Source: Callaeas wilsoni
Lineage: Eukaryota; Chordata; Aves; Passeriformes; Callaeidae
Assembly: GCA_013398955.1 (NCBI GenBank)
Contig: VWPU01001258.1
Location: forward strand, 1-64,000
Reading direction: 5' to 3'
Length of the DNA stretch: 64,000 bases
The notes under the pieces are model-generated. The model made no database searches, was not told where the DNA came from, and was given only the letters and a program-made list of their open reading frames with translations. A program made the translations under genes and the position numbers. Positions 25,905 to 39,715 of this stretch are shown piece by piece (position 1 is the stretch's first letter; every line of letters starts with the position of its first letter).

Positions 25905-28013
25905 AAATAAGATAATTTTGGTCTGAAAGTACTCTTTCTAACTTTCATGAACAACAGAGTAACGTTCTTCTCAACCATCTTTCAAGAACCAAGAAAATTA
26001 GAAGTATAATACATAAAGATTCCCTTAAGGACAATTAATTCACTCATTTATTCAGTAAGTTACATTTGCCTTACAAATCTACAGCACAGTCAGTATCACT
26101 CCACACTTGCACTGAAAACCTATTGTGCAATAGCCTGTTCCATTCTAGAAGGATTTGGATTTTTCAGTTCTTCTAATTATTTGCTTTTCAATAAGCAATG
26201 ACCATGTTTAAAAATGTTTTCCACAGTTTCAATATTTAGGAATATCTGTCTCCTATCATCCCTACACTTGCCTACTGCAAAGATGGCTTTGGAAAAAAAA
26301 GCCATAATAAAACAACAGTCAGAAATTGCTGGCAAGCCAAAAAACACAAAGCACACCATTGATGCTCAAACACATTATACCTCAGCAATACCCCTGATAG
26401 GAACACAGCCAGTAGGGATGTCCCCAAATAGTTATGTAAGTAAGTTTCTTCCAAAAAGTCTGCCAAATAAAATGAATGAGGCAACAACATAACACAACAC
26501 CAACTCTATGACACTGTTTCAAAAACATATCACAAATAAAATAAATAATTCTCAACACACATTTCAAAATAAGGAGGAGTGCATACTTCATTTTAATGCA
26601 TGTTTTGGTAAAATTCAACTGATGTCATCTACCAAGAAAAATTATTTTGTAGTGAAGCATTTCCAACAGAAAAGCATTACATTAATATGAAATTGATTTT
26701 AAACCAGTTTAAAAGTTCTGCTGTTAAGTAACAACTAAGGTCAGCAGATGAGGGTGCCCATCTCCTACAGAAGGGAGGCTCTCACTGCAATTTCCTGGGA
26801 GGGCATGGGTGCTGGTATTTTGTTTGTTTGGCATTTTGGAGCGGAAGGTTTACAATTTCCTGTGGAAAGTCTGTAAGTCTTTCTCTCACTCTGTGACTAC
26901 CAGGACACTGGACCTCTTCTGCAGCTGCATATGTACAGAGGAAAGCTTTCTTCCTTTTGCCAAAAGCCACGAGCTTCCACAGCCTTCCACATTCTGTGGA
27001 TCTCCATCTACCACTCAACTGAGGAACATTTTCAGCTGCTTGGGAGGCAGTTAGGGATCTGGCTCTCCTAGCTCTGAAATGCTTCTGTGAACATTCTGTC
27101 GGTATTTTTATTCCCTCAAAATACACTGTTTTGTCACTATTAGAGTCAGAAGCTGTAAAGCAATCAGCTTTCAGACTTCTATAGACCTGTATCCACCTAT
27201 GTGCTCTCACCCCTACTGCAAAGGCTACCAGAGCTTATACAACATCATATACTACTTAGGCTTTGTATTCCATACAGTCCTACCACTACTCTCTCCCCCC
27301 ACAAGGTGCCCTACAACACAGTGGCAGTAATTCTGGGAAATGAGAGACAGAAGCCTAGAATTTTGACCTCAGTCTCCAGGCAAATGCATCTAACAGTGAA
27401 CTACACCATGTAAAAAGCTGCCATAGCCACTTCCTTCAGCCATATTTTAAGCAGGAATTGTGACTGTATTTTATGAGTGAGAAAGTTCTGCTGCTAACAC
27501 ATGCCTATTAAGCAACCACCTCAGAGAATTAGAGGTTAGGCTACTGGGAACCACAAGGAAGCAGCAGTAGAAACTGTATCACCAGTTCCTTGGGCCAGAG
27601 CAGCTGGGAGTCTGCCACAGGACAGATCTAAGAAATGTTTGACTATTGAGAGCTGTGTAACAAAGTGGTTACTGAGTTCACAGTTTTTATATCACAGTGA
27701 CTTATACACCCAAGTCTTCATTGAGTTTCAGGTCTCATTCAGTCTTTTGTTTGTTGTATGACACGCCTATTTACCAGAAATAATGGCAACTGGCATTTAA
27801 ATGGAAAATCCACATAATTTCCAACTAGCTGAAGCTTTCAGAGACTTTCTGAAGGACGATGAACACAAGTTACAATTTTTAATGGGGAAGTTTCCAGCAC
27901 AAAACATTGCTTCGCTTCTTGAGAATAAGACTTGTAAAACTGGTTTAATAATTTTTGATCTTTTTTTCCCCACTCTCTGGAAAAAAGAAAAAAAAATTCA
28001 ATGACACTACTAT

Positions 28014-28155
28014 AATCATGGAATATGCTGAGTTGGAAAGGACCCATCAGGATCATTGAGTCCAACTCCTGGCCCTGCACAGGACACCCCAAGAATCACA
28101 CCATGTGCCTGAGAGCATTGTTTAAACACTTCCCATTAGTCCATTCCAGCTGAAT
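28014..28155 (-). mobile_element. CR1 LINE, 3' tail
   Basis: Reads tcatggaatatgctgagttg, gaaaggacccatcaggatca, ttgagtccaactcctggccc and tgcacaggacaccccaagaa, then the gagagcattg block. This is the inverted 3' end of a CR1 subfamily different from the neighbours. Truncated near 28155. Confidence 0.9.
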
Positions 28156-28848
28156 TACACTTTATTTCTGTTTTCAGCAAAACAAAGAAAATCCTCATTA
28201 AACCAGCATTTTGCAACAGGCCTCAAAGGCAGAATTGCCAGCAACATTATTCGAAAAAAAAAAATCCCAATTTTTAAAATATACTACTACTAGTGGCATA
28301 AATGAACAACTTCATTACCAATCACAGAAAATGGCTTTAGAACCAACACAGACCTGTAAACATCTATCGCCTCTTTATATATACACATACAAGAGTAAAG
28401 CACTAGTACACCTATATATGGCACCAAGCAAACCATCTTATTGGGGGCACAGTAAACATGCTTGATGGAAACTACGTCCATGAAGTAACAATGCCCAGGC
28501 TACAGCACCACTGAAACCAGCCCAGAATTAAGTTTCCTTACAAAAGTCCTACTGGACTTAGGTCATAAGTTGTTATAAAACACATGGCACAAGCTTTTGC
28601 TTTACAGCTGAAAAACCAGCTGTAGGATTTAGGCCTAAGAGTTTTGAAGCACCACTCTAGAGCTATCCTAGCATACACCTCCTATCACAGAGGAGACTGA
28701 CTTACAGTATCAAACAATCCCTTACCCTGGAGGCTGAAATCACTAAGATATAATGAATAAGCCAACCCATGAATTCTTCTATCAACACATAGGTTCTACA
28801 GCATGGTGCATGTCCCACTATAATCAAAAATATCATTATAGAAGAAGA

Positions 28849-29078
28849 CAAGAAAGTTGAGCACGTAAGTGCTGGAACCAAACTTGTTGCCTGACAGCTG
28901 AATGATTAAACCATCACTTGCCTCAGGCTACCTCCAGTTTGCCAACTTCACCGGAGTTACACTGCTCAAGACAGTCATCTGTGGGGGGGAGGACATGGAA
29001 GAAAACCTGCTATCTCAAAGATCATATTCTTATGTTTGATTAGAAGGAAGAATGTGTTAAAGAATTATACTGACTAAA
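28849..29078. repeat. Direct repeat unit, copy 1
   Basis: About 230 bp, matched by a second direct copy 1.63 kb to the right. The first 60 bases (28861-28920) differ from the partner at only five positions; later parts carry small insertions and deletions. It includes ctgaatgattaaaccatcac and ctcaagacagtcatct. I recognise no CR1, tRNA or LTR hallmark in it and cannot assign it to a family. Confidence 0.85.
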
Positions 29079-30478
29079 CCTAAAACATTTACATCTTATA
29101 GGGCAAAAAGTAATAAAAACCTGATTACTTTTCTACATTCTAGCTGTCAAATGTCACCTCATGAGTTTTCTGTCCTCTTCTTTTAATACATTATCAACCA
29201 CAAACTATCTAGAAGCTTCACCAAAGTCTGAAGAAAAAGTTAGAAACCTAGAATAAACCCGAACTGCACTAAGAGACAACTTGTTTTCTAACCCAAAGCA
29301 GATGGCAAATATACATTTAACAGGGCAAAAAAGAGAAGCAGGGGGAATGTTACTGAAAAGGAGAAAAGAGAACAACCACAAGTACTTTTGGTGCAGTAGA
29401 AAGCCCTAACACTAAGCCTGGCTGAAGAACCACAGGGGAAACGTGAGGAAGCTGGTCCGAACACTAGTCTCTCCATTGACATATGAAAAAGCTTCTACAC
29501 AAAAATAAGTAAAGCCCAGGCAACTGAACGAAAGAAGTAATATTTCCATCATTCTCACTCTTTCCTCTAACTTGACATTAAATCTCCTAAAGTTAAGTTC
29601 CTATCAACTCTCCCATGTTCTTCATTTTCTTGCCTCCTTCCAGGTACATACCACAGAGTCTCTGTTCAGAGCAGGCACAGGCATACCAAGCAAGACAGCA
29701 TAAATGTTGTTTATTACTAGACTGTATAATGTACACTGGGGTAGAAGGACAGGCCTCTTTTTGTTCCAAATCCCAATTTTATCTGGGCACAATTCCCTAT
29801 TTGTGAAAAAAAATATGGTTTTAGTTATTTTCTGTCATGGCTCCCAGAGGCCTCTAAGCATGGGTACTTATAAATAAAAACATATTATTGTTTCTTATTT
29901 TGTCCTTGAGCAGGGAAACAAAAGGCAGAAGGAAACAAAACATGAAATTAAACATAACAGCAATTAAATAAAAAGTTTGTCATAAATATTTTGTGTCTCT
30001 AGGAAGGAAAGGAAATCTCTCTTCCCTAGTTTACGAAGTTTATTTCTCCAAGCTTCTTGCTTGCAATGTTCTATTATTCAGCAGTATCAAAGAGCACTTT
30101 TAAGATACTCATTCTGATTTATTATAATAAAATCACACAAACATCCAGAAAGTGCCTACTTTGCCTATAAAGGTACATTGGAAAAAGCAACCCATCTCCA
30201 AAATCTTGTGTCTTTGTCGAGCACAAAGAAGCACAAAATGTGTGGCTGTGTTTCAGAGACAGTAAGGATTTTTATGTCCCTTCCTGGTGCCATTTATTTA
30301 GGAAACTTGCAATTGCTCCTGTTTCAGCCAATAGCATAACAATCACAGAAGCAGAGAATCAGCTGCAGTGGACATGATTTAAATCTGGTTTTAGCTGAGA
30401 GATGCGGAGGTCCCATTCTTGACTTATTTCTAGTTTTTAATGAAAAAAATGCAAGTAATAGGTGCTTAATGCAAAATA

Positions 30479-30718
30479 CAAGAAATTTTAGCAAGTAAGT
30501 GCTGAAACCAAACCTGTGGCCTAACAGCTGAATGATTAAACCATCACTTGTCATGAGGCAAACTATCTCCAGTTTGCTGGGTTTGCTTTGCTGCAGTTAA
30601 AGGGCTCAAGACAGTCATCTATGGGAGAGGAGGGAGGGGAAGGAAACTTGTCACCTGTCCCAAGACTATTCTTGTTTGAGAAGAAAGAAGAATGGGATTA
30701 AGACATATACTGACCAAA
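30479..30718. repeat. Direct repeat unit, copy 2
   Basis: Partner of the unit at 28849, in the same orientation, beginning acaagaaattttagcaagta and ending near atactgaccaa. It has an extra ~15 bases around 30575-30600 compared with copy 1. Flanks outside 30479-30718 do not match those of copy 1, so the homology is limited to this unit. Confidence 0.85.
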
Positions 30719-32240
30719 TGTCAAGGTGTAGAAAGGCAACTCTCTAACTAAAGATTGTTACTGGAATCAATTAAAAATTGAAAATAACAGTACATTTTAA
30801 AAGCAATGTCCCCAGCAGACAAATAAGACACAGATTAAGAGATTGCAATGCAAAGCCAATGCCACTCTTTTGATCTGTTTGGCACAGTAACAGGTATTTC
30901 CTCTCAGCACATATAAAAACTACATGGACAGTGTAGTGCAATTTGGTATACTACCTACATAGAATTTACTTATGAAGACCGATTTGTCCAGCTGTATAGA
31001 AACTGCACTAAACCCTAATTCATAATACTTCCACCCTAAGAATTTATTCCAAATTTTTTCATACTATCATTCCCCTTTCTTTTTTTTTTTTTAATCACTC
31101 AGCTGAGAACTCTAAAGGAAAAACAAAATAAAACCATAAACAAACCACAAAACAACCAAACAAATCTACAAAACCCCTTTTTCCTTCCAACTTCCTGTAC
31201 ACAAAAAAAAAGTTTCTGCTTTGCACTTCCAACTAATCTTGAGCAAATTACATCAGGTATCCATATGCAAACACAAATGCAGCTTTGAATTTGCTATGAA
31301 GCACTCTACAAAGTTATTTATTTGGCACTGATTTCTACTCTTGAGATATTAGCTCTCTATATTACACACACATAACACTCCCCACACTCCCCCCACAAAT
31401 GCCTGGAGTTAAACGTTACATTGTGCCTCATGAAATCAGGCAGCTACAGCCTGAATTAGAGTCGTCTATTGATGCTGCCTATTCAAGCAAATAATTCTAT
31501 TAAAATTCGTGGACTGTAATCTGCAACAGTCTTCAGTCAATGAGCGTATCAGCAAGCAAGTATGTAAATCAACTATTTTTAAAATGTGTATTTATGGATA
31601 TTTCAGTATAATTTTATACATAAAAACATTCACAATTTTTTTTCTCTTTGTTACGTACTACCTCACATGCTGCCAAACTCAATTAAAACTTTTTACTTAG
31701 GTTTCAACAGTCACTGCCTTAAATCAGCCGCTGTTGAATTACATTCCAAAAAATATCCAAATAATTATTTGCTTAAAAAATACAGATCTGCTAAGTGATC
31801 ATGAGTTACAAAATGATTTTGCAGCAAAATATATTACTGATTGCTAACTCCAAAGAGAGTCATGATATGTTCCCAGGACCACTGTCATTGAAACTGCAGC
31901 CTCTCACATAATCACATCAGTTTAGCGCCAAGGAACTGGTCTAAATGTATGTGGGACAAGAGACAAAGAGACAAGCAGTAAAAGGGACAATTCACAGAAG
32001 GACAATTTGAGAGTCCTCTAGAGAAACTTAGCAAAGCACCAAAACCAGGCTTCTGCTTTGAATCTCCCACTATAGTCAACTTTTTCTCTACAAATTACAA
32101 AGTGCTTAGAGACACAAATATCCCTCTCTCCCTGTTTTAACCACAGAACTTGACGCTTAAAAGCCTTTAAGGATACAACATTGTCATGCAGCACAAGAAA
32201 ACATATTACATTATTAGAAGAAAGCAAATGAACAACATAC

Positions 32241-32433
32241 GTTTCATGGTCCCATCTTCCTCTTCATCGTCATCACTGTTTATTACCATGGTCCCCAAGT
32301 CTGATTCCAACATGGTGCTGTTGTGTTCAATCATTGTCTGAGCACCTTCACTCATCGTACTGGTGGCTCTCATGGTACCAGCGCTCTCTGAATTGGTCTT
32401 CACCATGGTGTGAGAGTCCAACTCATCTTCATC
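32241..32433 (-). CDS. STK3: STK3 exon: caspase site and Thr-Met linker (about residues 317-381)
   Basis: 193 nt, 64 codons plus the first base of an Arg codon (phase 1 exit). It begins DEDELDSHTMVK: DELD|S is the caspase-cleavage site of MST2, which releases an active kinase fragment. Seven Thr-Met pairs follow, falling at 325, 336, 342, 349, 356, 364 and 378 in human numbering. In the family these are autophosphorylation sites: phospho-Thr-Met motifs recruit the SLMAP FHA domain (STRIPAK, inhibitory), and pT378 binds MOB1. The exon ends with an acidic DDDEEED cluster and GTMK. The acceptor is TTTCCCCGTAG|GAT and the donor ATGAAAC|GTATGT. It differs from human at a few linker positions (for example KTNSESAG) with no length change, which supports an intact gene. 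Confidence 0.97.
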
Positions 32434-33638
32434 CTACGGGGAAACATTTGCCAGAACACAGCAGATCATTAAAACAAAAGAAAGATAATATGCAATCACT
32501 TATTGATTCCTTTTTTCATCTTTACGTGACCTAGCTGTACTGCTGAACTTATAGGTTTAAAACTTTAAAAGAAATCACAAAATAAAAAAATCTTCCATAT
32601 AAAGAAATATAAAAACTCTTCTTTCTCGTAGATGCATGGCAGGGTAAGTATAACGTGGCCCTCACAGTCATTTTGCATTAGCATCCAGTTTTGAGTTCTC
32701 TGTGATTTTCATGACCCACTTTATCTCTCTGGGTTCCAAAAATCACTAACACAATTTACAGAAAGCAATTTTGCTGTTTTGCAAGAGACTGTCACCAAAG
32801 GTGCGGACCACCCTTAACTTAGAATCATGCCCAGCATCTGACATTACATATAGAACCCAGATGACATGCCCATGTTCAATTTAGCTATTAAACAACTTTC
32901 CAACAGAATCTGTGAAGTCCCCCTCAGAAACAAAAAATCAACTTGACTTACTTCAAGTGTTTACTTCCATTTTAAAACCTTTGCTACAAACGTGAGTAAA
33001 TAACTTGTTAATACTACACATAAAAACAGCCCTTGAGCAAATACTTACCCACTAAGTGTGGAGGAGATAATATTAAGAAGATAGTAGCATTTTGAATTGG
33101 TAACAGTAATGGGCCAGGAATTCGAAACAGAGCACTAATGACAAACCAGTTAACGAAATGTGAAACTCATATGGAATACCAATATTTGAAAACACTAATG
33201 GGAAATCCCACTGGTTTCCAAAATCTGATTTAGATTATACACACAACATCACAGCATTTCAGGTGTAATGGGATGGACTGTGACTATATGCATTTTCTAC
33301 AAAATAATAAAATTATCTTTCAAAAAAAGAATAAAATCTATTACTCAAGGGAAAAAAAATTTAGACATTCTCATTTGTTGATTAAGTAATAATATCCATC
33401 ACTGTGAAGTTGCTCTATGTCAAATTGTTATATTTTAAATACAAATGCTACTTTCATCAGTTTTATAACCATATATGCATCCATTTCCCCTACTGTGTCA
33501 AAACTTCATTTGAGTTCCTTTATAAATGAACTCTATACCTAATTAACAAAATATTTTAGCTACATAGTTTGAAAGACTATTGGATAACCCTTTTATTTTT
33601 TTAAATTTGCTCCTTACAAATAACATGCCATTGCTACA

Positions 33639-33785
33639 TAGAATCACAGAATTGTTTAGGTTGTAAAAGACTCCTAAAATCACCAATCCAACTGTTAATC
33701 TGGAATTGCCAAATCCACCACTAAATCATACCCATAAATGCCACATCTACAAGGCTTTTAAATACATCCAGGATAACATGTAACA
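33639..33785 (-). mobile_element. CR1 LINE, 3' tail
   Basis: Starts catagaatcacagaattgtt and continues taggttgtaaaagactccta, atccaccactaaatcatacc and cataaatgccacatctacaa, ending in the aatacatccagg block. The taaatcatacc/aaatgccacatct series marks the common bird CR1 3' UTR. Sense to STK3. Confidence 0.93.
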
Positions 33786-36700
33786 TTAAAACAAGACTTC
33801 ACCCATTAACAAATTTCCCCTTTTTCCTAAATCTTTGCATTGCTTTATAGATTTTAAATGTTTAACTACGAAGAGACTTGTGAGTGTGGGGGCTGGGGGG
33901 GACAGACACAGAATGGGACCAGAAAAAGTAAAGCCCAGACTCAAACTCCTGCAAGGTCTGGCACTTTCTGTTTCTCACTGAACTCCTTCCTTTCCTTTCT
34001 GCTCATCCCGTGGCAGGGCAGACAATTTGCCTCTCACACAGACACACGTGCACGAGCCAGCTACACGGCCTGAGTGCCTGTTTCACTAAGGGCTGGTCTA
34101 GGCAGATACAGAGACCTGAGTGCACTAATAGAGCTCCTGAAAATTATTCTATTACATCTTAACTAAGAGCTGCAAAAACAGACTTAATTTTGATATAGAA
34201 AGTCTGGCTAACAGCATACCATAATGAAGCCCGGATACAGGCCTAAACAGATTTAAATTAAAATTCCAAATGTCAAATAATGCAAAAATACTTGAGTTCT
34301 CCATTTGCATTCTTTCTGGGGGTTTTTTATAGTTGCATTCTATTTAGTACCCCACCCTTTAAAAAATTGTGATATTCCCGAAGATACAGAAAGCTTACAG
34401 CTACAGCACTAGGCAACTGTGCCAGTAAAAAAATTAGAATATTTTGTTACTGCTCCTCCTGGTGGCAGCTTTAATTTTCTTTACTTTCTACCACTAAACG
34501 TTACTGTTAACCTCAGTGTTTCTATGAATTGCATTTTTCCCCTTCTAAAAAGGGTACTCAGAAAAAAAAAGTAGTTGTGCATTGCATTTTAACTGCCAGA
34601 ACAGTTAAAATACAAGTGTTTCTTTCAGTACTGCAATATAACATAAAACTGACTCACAACATACTGATGTTCTGCCTATTAACCACTACAAATTTGGCAT
34701 CTCTAACATACAGGCAGGCAAATCTCTGAGTTTAAGGCGTAGTTACATTTGCTTTACAGACTAGCTCGACTAATATTAATATCCACTTGCAGTGCATATG
34801 GCCCTAAACTTACCTAAACTGAAATAAGAAATTAAACGTACACTTTTCCTGGAGCTCAAAACTTTTCTTTTAGCAGTTAGTGGAAAAAAAGTGATGGCTA
34901 ACAATAGGAACAAGTATAAAATGGAGTCCTAAATTACCATTTTCATAACTTCTGCTTCATTGAAAAAAATTATCTTTTCTTTCTTCAGTTAAATCAAGTA
35001 TCTGGACTTGGTCCAAAGAATAGAATTTCATTTTCCAGTCTAAGAGTGCCAAAAGCCTTTATCTTAGTATTGTCTCTCAGCAAAGAGAACAGTTATCTTT
35101 TAGTACCTAGAAGACTAAGGATCACAAAAGCCCATCTTAGTACTAAAACAACAGTTGTCCCAAAAAGGGAACTACACAGCAATTTTGATGAATGGGGTTT
35201 CCTTATATCAGGAATGATGTACAGAGACAGAACAATATAAAACTTATTCATGACTTGAGCATGCCCCAGAATAATTAATTTTGTAGCTAACAGATTGCTA
35301 CCAGAACTGTCATCCCAGTATTTCTCACAAATATGAGATTTAGCTAATATGGCAGTAGACTACACTGGTTCTGAAAAGGTAACTTTATAAAAATATGCAG
35401 TGGATCCAAGCTATGAAAGTGCACATTTACATGAGAGATGAAAGTGATTCCTTCATACAAATTCTGATTCATGCTTTATAGTTCATAAATACTGGTGTAG
35501 AACTTGTGATCTGTTGTTTAAAAAGGTAAACACACTGATTAAATAAAAACAAACACAATCTCAATTTTAACCAGGAAAAAAATAAGAAGTATTAAATCTG
35601 AAGTGTCATGTTCTCATACTGTTTATGAAAACAGATCCAAGAATCAAACAATAAAAACAACCAACTCTGGAATTAAACTGTCTGCTGTTCTCCTGTGTAC
35701 AAGTTACAAGCACCAAACTTGCATTTGGAAGGGGTTTCTGTTACACCACCATACAGCAACAGAAGGTGCCACAAGCGAGAACTCGAAAATCTCTTGAAAT
35801 GCTACAGAAATGGCAATAGACTACAGAAACTCTGAAAAACACCACAATGTAAAGTACAAGTAAAGTACCAGCAATAACCTGCAATCCTGTGAGACTAACT
35901 CTCTGGATCTCCTTATTTACCAAAATGTTATTATCGAGAAAATCAACCCTTAAAGCACAAAAATGCAATCACAGAGGTTTGATTATCAGGACAGAAAATT
36001 CAAAACGACTTCAGGAGAAAGCACACAACAGACTTCATGATATATTTGTAAAATAAAAGTATACTTGTAAAAGAAAAGATCTCATCATACAAGAAGTTTT
36101 CTCAGAGAAGTTGGCCTTGCAGATCATACCTGAGTCTACATCATTACTGAAGTGAATGAGCCAAGATGATACAGATTAATGGATTTTTCTGTTGCATTTT
36201 GAACATCAATAGGGATGAAGACTGGCAGCAGTTACCTTTAAAATATCTCTGCCTATGGTTTGGCATGTATAAAGAACACTAGAGGGCAGCAAAGACGGCC
36301 AACTCGGCTGCAAGGTATTAAAGAAAGATTTACATGCTGGCAAAATTTAGTATCCTGTAAAATAATTTCATTTACTATTAACACCTCATCATCACCCTCG
36401 AAAAATGTAGCTGTAGTCACAGCTATCTATTTTTAAAACACTGTAGTAGCTACATAAACACATAATATAGTTTGGTCAAGCACAAGGATTTTGTAAAAGC
36501 TCCTCACGTACAAAGCCAAACCTCAACCTGAGTATATGGTTAATACTGAGCACACAAAGCTTAGACCCATCAGTAAAACAGGTAAAAACTTAACTTTCAG
36601 CACACAGTCAAATCCCATCACATTCAATAGACACCTGTCACAAAACAGCACTTAAGTTTGTTCTCTACCTCCAGGTAGTTGATACACCAGGTAACAATGA

Positions 36701-39396
36701 CTTGCTGCGTGCTCATACCTGCCCATGTTTATTCTTCCTATAACCAGTTTCTGGCTCTACACTGCTGTGGATTTTAACAATATGCTATATTTCTAACTTC
36801 AGCACACTTAAAGGACTGCAATCGAATTTAATTAACATGTGTCAACTGTTCTTTGGCATAAAAAAATGGTAGGGAAAGTTTCAACATTTTTATGCAAAAA
36901 TTACATGTATATATATTGACAGATATAGCTATAACATACACATGCAAACACATGAAAGAAGCACAAAAGCAAATATAAAAACCTTCAGAAAAGTACAGCA
37001 TGGCATATCAGATTTAAAATACAGAATAACTCATCTGATTCACTAGTTCCTTTACAACAACACTATAAATATTGTAAAAATATAAAGGAATAATTACAGC
37101 AATTATTTCTTAGCATCTCAAACTAGAGATGCCAATTTTTCATAATTCAGCTAGGATTAACCAAATAACCTTTTATATGAATAAATAATCCTACATATAG
37201 GAACAACTGATTATCAACAGTTGGCTTTGGTGTTGATAGTTGTCAACCACTAAGTGCCCAAGAAAAAAAAAAGGGGATCACTGAAGTAGTAATTTCTTGA
37301 TTTAATGCTCTAACAGACTTAAACATTTCTCACATCATAGACACATTAAAATGCAAAAGAAAACATACAGAGAGCTGCTTGTTAGCTCATTCCTTTAAAG
37401 ATCCACAGAAACAAATATTTAGACATGTTTTCTGTGAGCTGCCAGGCAACGAGTTACTTTACATTCCTATAATACAGCGGCCCAGCCTCAGCACCCACTT
37501 CACATCACACTTCCAAAAACGCACGAGAAGAGATTGGTCATGTCTCATAATGCCTAAACTAACATTTAAACTTTGATATTGGGATTAACCTTGTGTAGAA
37601 CACAACACTTGCAATTTTTCCTTAATTAAAAAAACCTGTACAACTACCTCAGCACCTATCAAAACACGTCAGTTTGTCAGAAGGCATTCTCATCACACGA
37701 GCAGCTCTCGTAACAGGCATAAAATCAATTCTGAGCACACTATTTATAATGATATTGTATCTCTCAGGAAGGATACAGACATGAAGACTGTATTCAACCT
37801 GGGCATTTATTTACAGCTCTATAGGACAAAGTTTTGAACAGCGAAATATATTTACATTACAATTGACAACTTCTCGTGCTATAAAATGTTCACAGACAGT
37901 GGCAAAAAAGAAAAATAAGAATCAATTTTAGGGATGTGACTCTTCCTTACTTGAAGGACAACTACCTGAATTGACCCTGAAAATTAAGTACATAATTGTG
38001 AAAACTTTGTATCTGATTATTTCTCCAAACCCACATGCTCCATTCTACTTCGTTACACAAGTCACTTCTAACTTGAGTGTCTGTTACTACATAATATATG
38101 ACTTTAAGAAGGTATTAAAGCACAAAAACTTATTCAAATTTAACTGTTAGGGTTAAAACAGGCTTCCTAATGTAAGAAACTTCGCAGTTAGAACATTTCA
38201 TACCTTTCTTCTTGATGGGTCTCAAATCATGTACTAATGAGGAATGAGCAGAACTGCTCACAATTTACATAGGAAATTCTTGGAGGGTTAGATCAATAAA
38301 TTCAAGCCCCTGACAGGTTAACTGAAACCATTCTTTTTCAATAGTATATGGGCTCAATTCACTGCCCATAAGAGACCTTTAACATCAATAGACTCTACTT
38401 AACACTAACACCAATATTTGCTCTTGCTTTTAGATGTTGTTAAATATGCATTTCACAAAGTTTGAGTCTGTTTTTGCATTTCTACAGTGAGGACTTCACA
38501 ACAGTATGATTGGGGAAAAAAATCAATTTTTCAGGTGTTATTTTTCAAAATTTAAATGCTAGGTGGTTATTACTTTGCAACTTAACAGTGACTCCAATTC
38601 CACACACAATCTAAAAACATTTATAGATATTAAAATATGAAGAAATATATGCATTACTTACCATCACTGCTACTACATAAGGTAACATAGGGACTGTCAT
38701 TAGTTCTTTCTAGGACTGGGGCCATCACTGCAGACTTATCAAGACCTGTATTACCACTGAACTACAGGTCACGTAGTCATGTAAACCACATACAAGCAGC
38801 CCTGTATTTCTTATGGGATTCTGTGAAACTGATATATAAGGAAGAGGAATGTGCAAGGGTTATTTATCTTTATACTTGAATGCTGGACTGCTGACTTCGT
38901 CCACTACCAAACTGTGTACCAACTATACCGAACTGGCACTCATATCATCTGCTTTCCCTTTCCAAAAGGAAAATAATAAGCACTCAGAAGTGCAGGAAGA
39001 ATTGGTTTACTGTTTTTCTGACAGTTCCACAAACAAGTTCCAAATTAAATGAAAGACACAACCTTTGAGCTTATTTTCAAATTATACATTATTTCAAAGT
39101 GAAGTGAGGGGTTGGGAGATTGTTTCTTTTTCTAAAATGACAAATGCAAATACTGTAATGCTTTCATTTTATTCTTCCAGATTTTTATCCAGGTTTCCTT
39201 TAATAACTTGTGGGTCCATTGATTAACCTCTGCCTAGTATGCTTAAAAAACTAAAATCAGAATACCACTTAGTTCAGGCTTCACTTACACCTGCATATTG
39301 TTCAGGAGTTTTTTACTATGCAGTATATGAGCAACATGCATTCAAGAAACACCTTACAGAAAACATCTCTAATTAAAATAAAATGGTAAAGTTTCA

Positions 39397-39715
39397 AAGA
39401 ATCACAGAATGTTTTGGATTGGAAGGGACCTTAAAGACTGTCTAGTTCTAGCTCCCCTACCACAGGCAGAGACACCTTCACCTAGATCAGATTGCTCGAA
39501 GTCCCATCCAACCCAGCCTACAACAATTTAGGAATCGACAGCCTCCCTGGGGGACCCATTCCAGTGTTACACATCCTTTCCACAAATAATTTCTTCTAAT
39601 ATCTACTCTAAATCTACCTTCTTTCAGGTAAAAGCCATCACTCCTATACTACAAACCCTTGGAAAAAGTCCTTCTCCAGCTTTCTTGTAGGTTCCCCCCA
39701 GGCACTGGTACAAGT
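39397..39715 (-). mobile_element. CR1 LINE, 3' end fragment
   Basis: agaatcacagaatgttttgg, ttggaagggaccttaaagac, ctcccctaccacaggcagag and atcagattgctcgaagtccc, then the cattccagtgttacacatcc and aatatctactctaaatctac blocks. A typical CR1 3' end, truncated near 39715. Sense to STK3. Confidence 0.94.

Larger units (their letters stand above)
21945..32240 (-). other. STK3: STK3 intron, 10.3 kb
   Basis: Runs from donor GTATGT to a pyrimidine-rich acceptor ending in CAACTAAG. It holds CR1 copies at 23214-23800, 24331-24880 and 28014-28155 (all minus, the sense strand of STK3), a G-rich sense-strand run at 25883-25904, and two direct copies of a ~235-bp unit at 28849-29078 and 30479-30718. 26740-27210 is more GC-rich and open on both strands for 80-140 codons, without a recognisable product. 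In the remaining gaps (22000-23210, 24880-25880, 25905-26740, 27210-28010, 28160-28848, 29080-30478, 30719-32240) I see nothing I can name. Confidence 0.85.

Noticed and set aside
26782..27210. 142-codon minus-strand open frame with an overlapping 81-codon plus frame
   Set aside because: No motif or family recognised. In 64 kb read in six frames, one to three open frames of this length are expected by chance, and openness on both strands suggests composition rather than coding.
38657..38780. Minus-strand GTAAGT donor preceded by an open stretch (DKSAVMAPVLERTNDSPY)
   Set aside because: No polypyrimidine tract with AG at a suitable distance, and MST2 continues directly from the exon at 43530 to that at 32433 with no residue missing.
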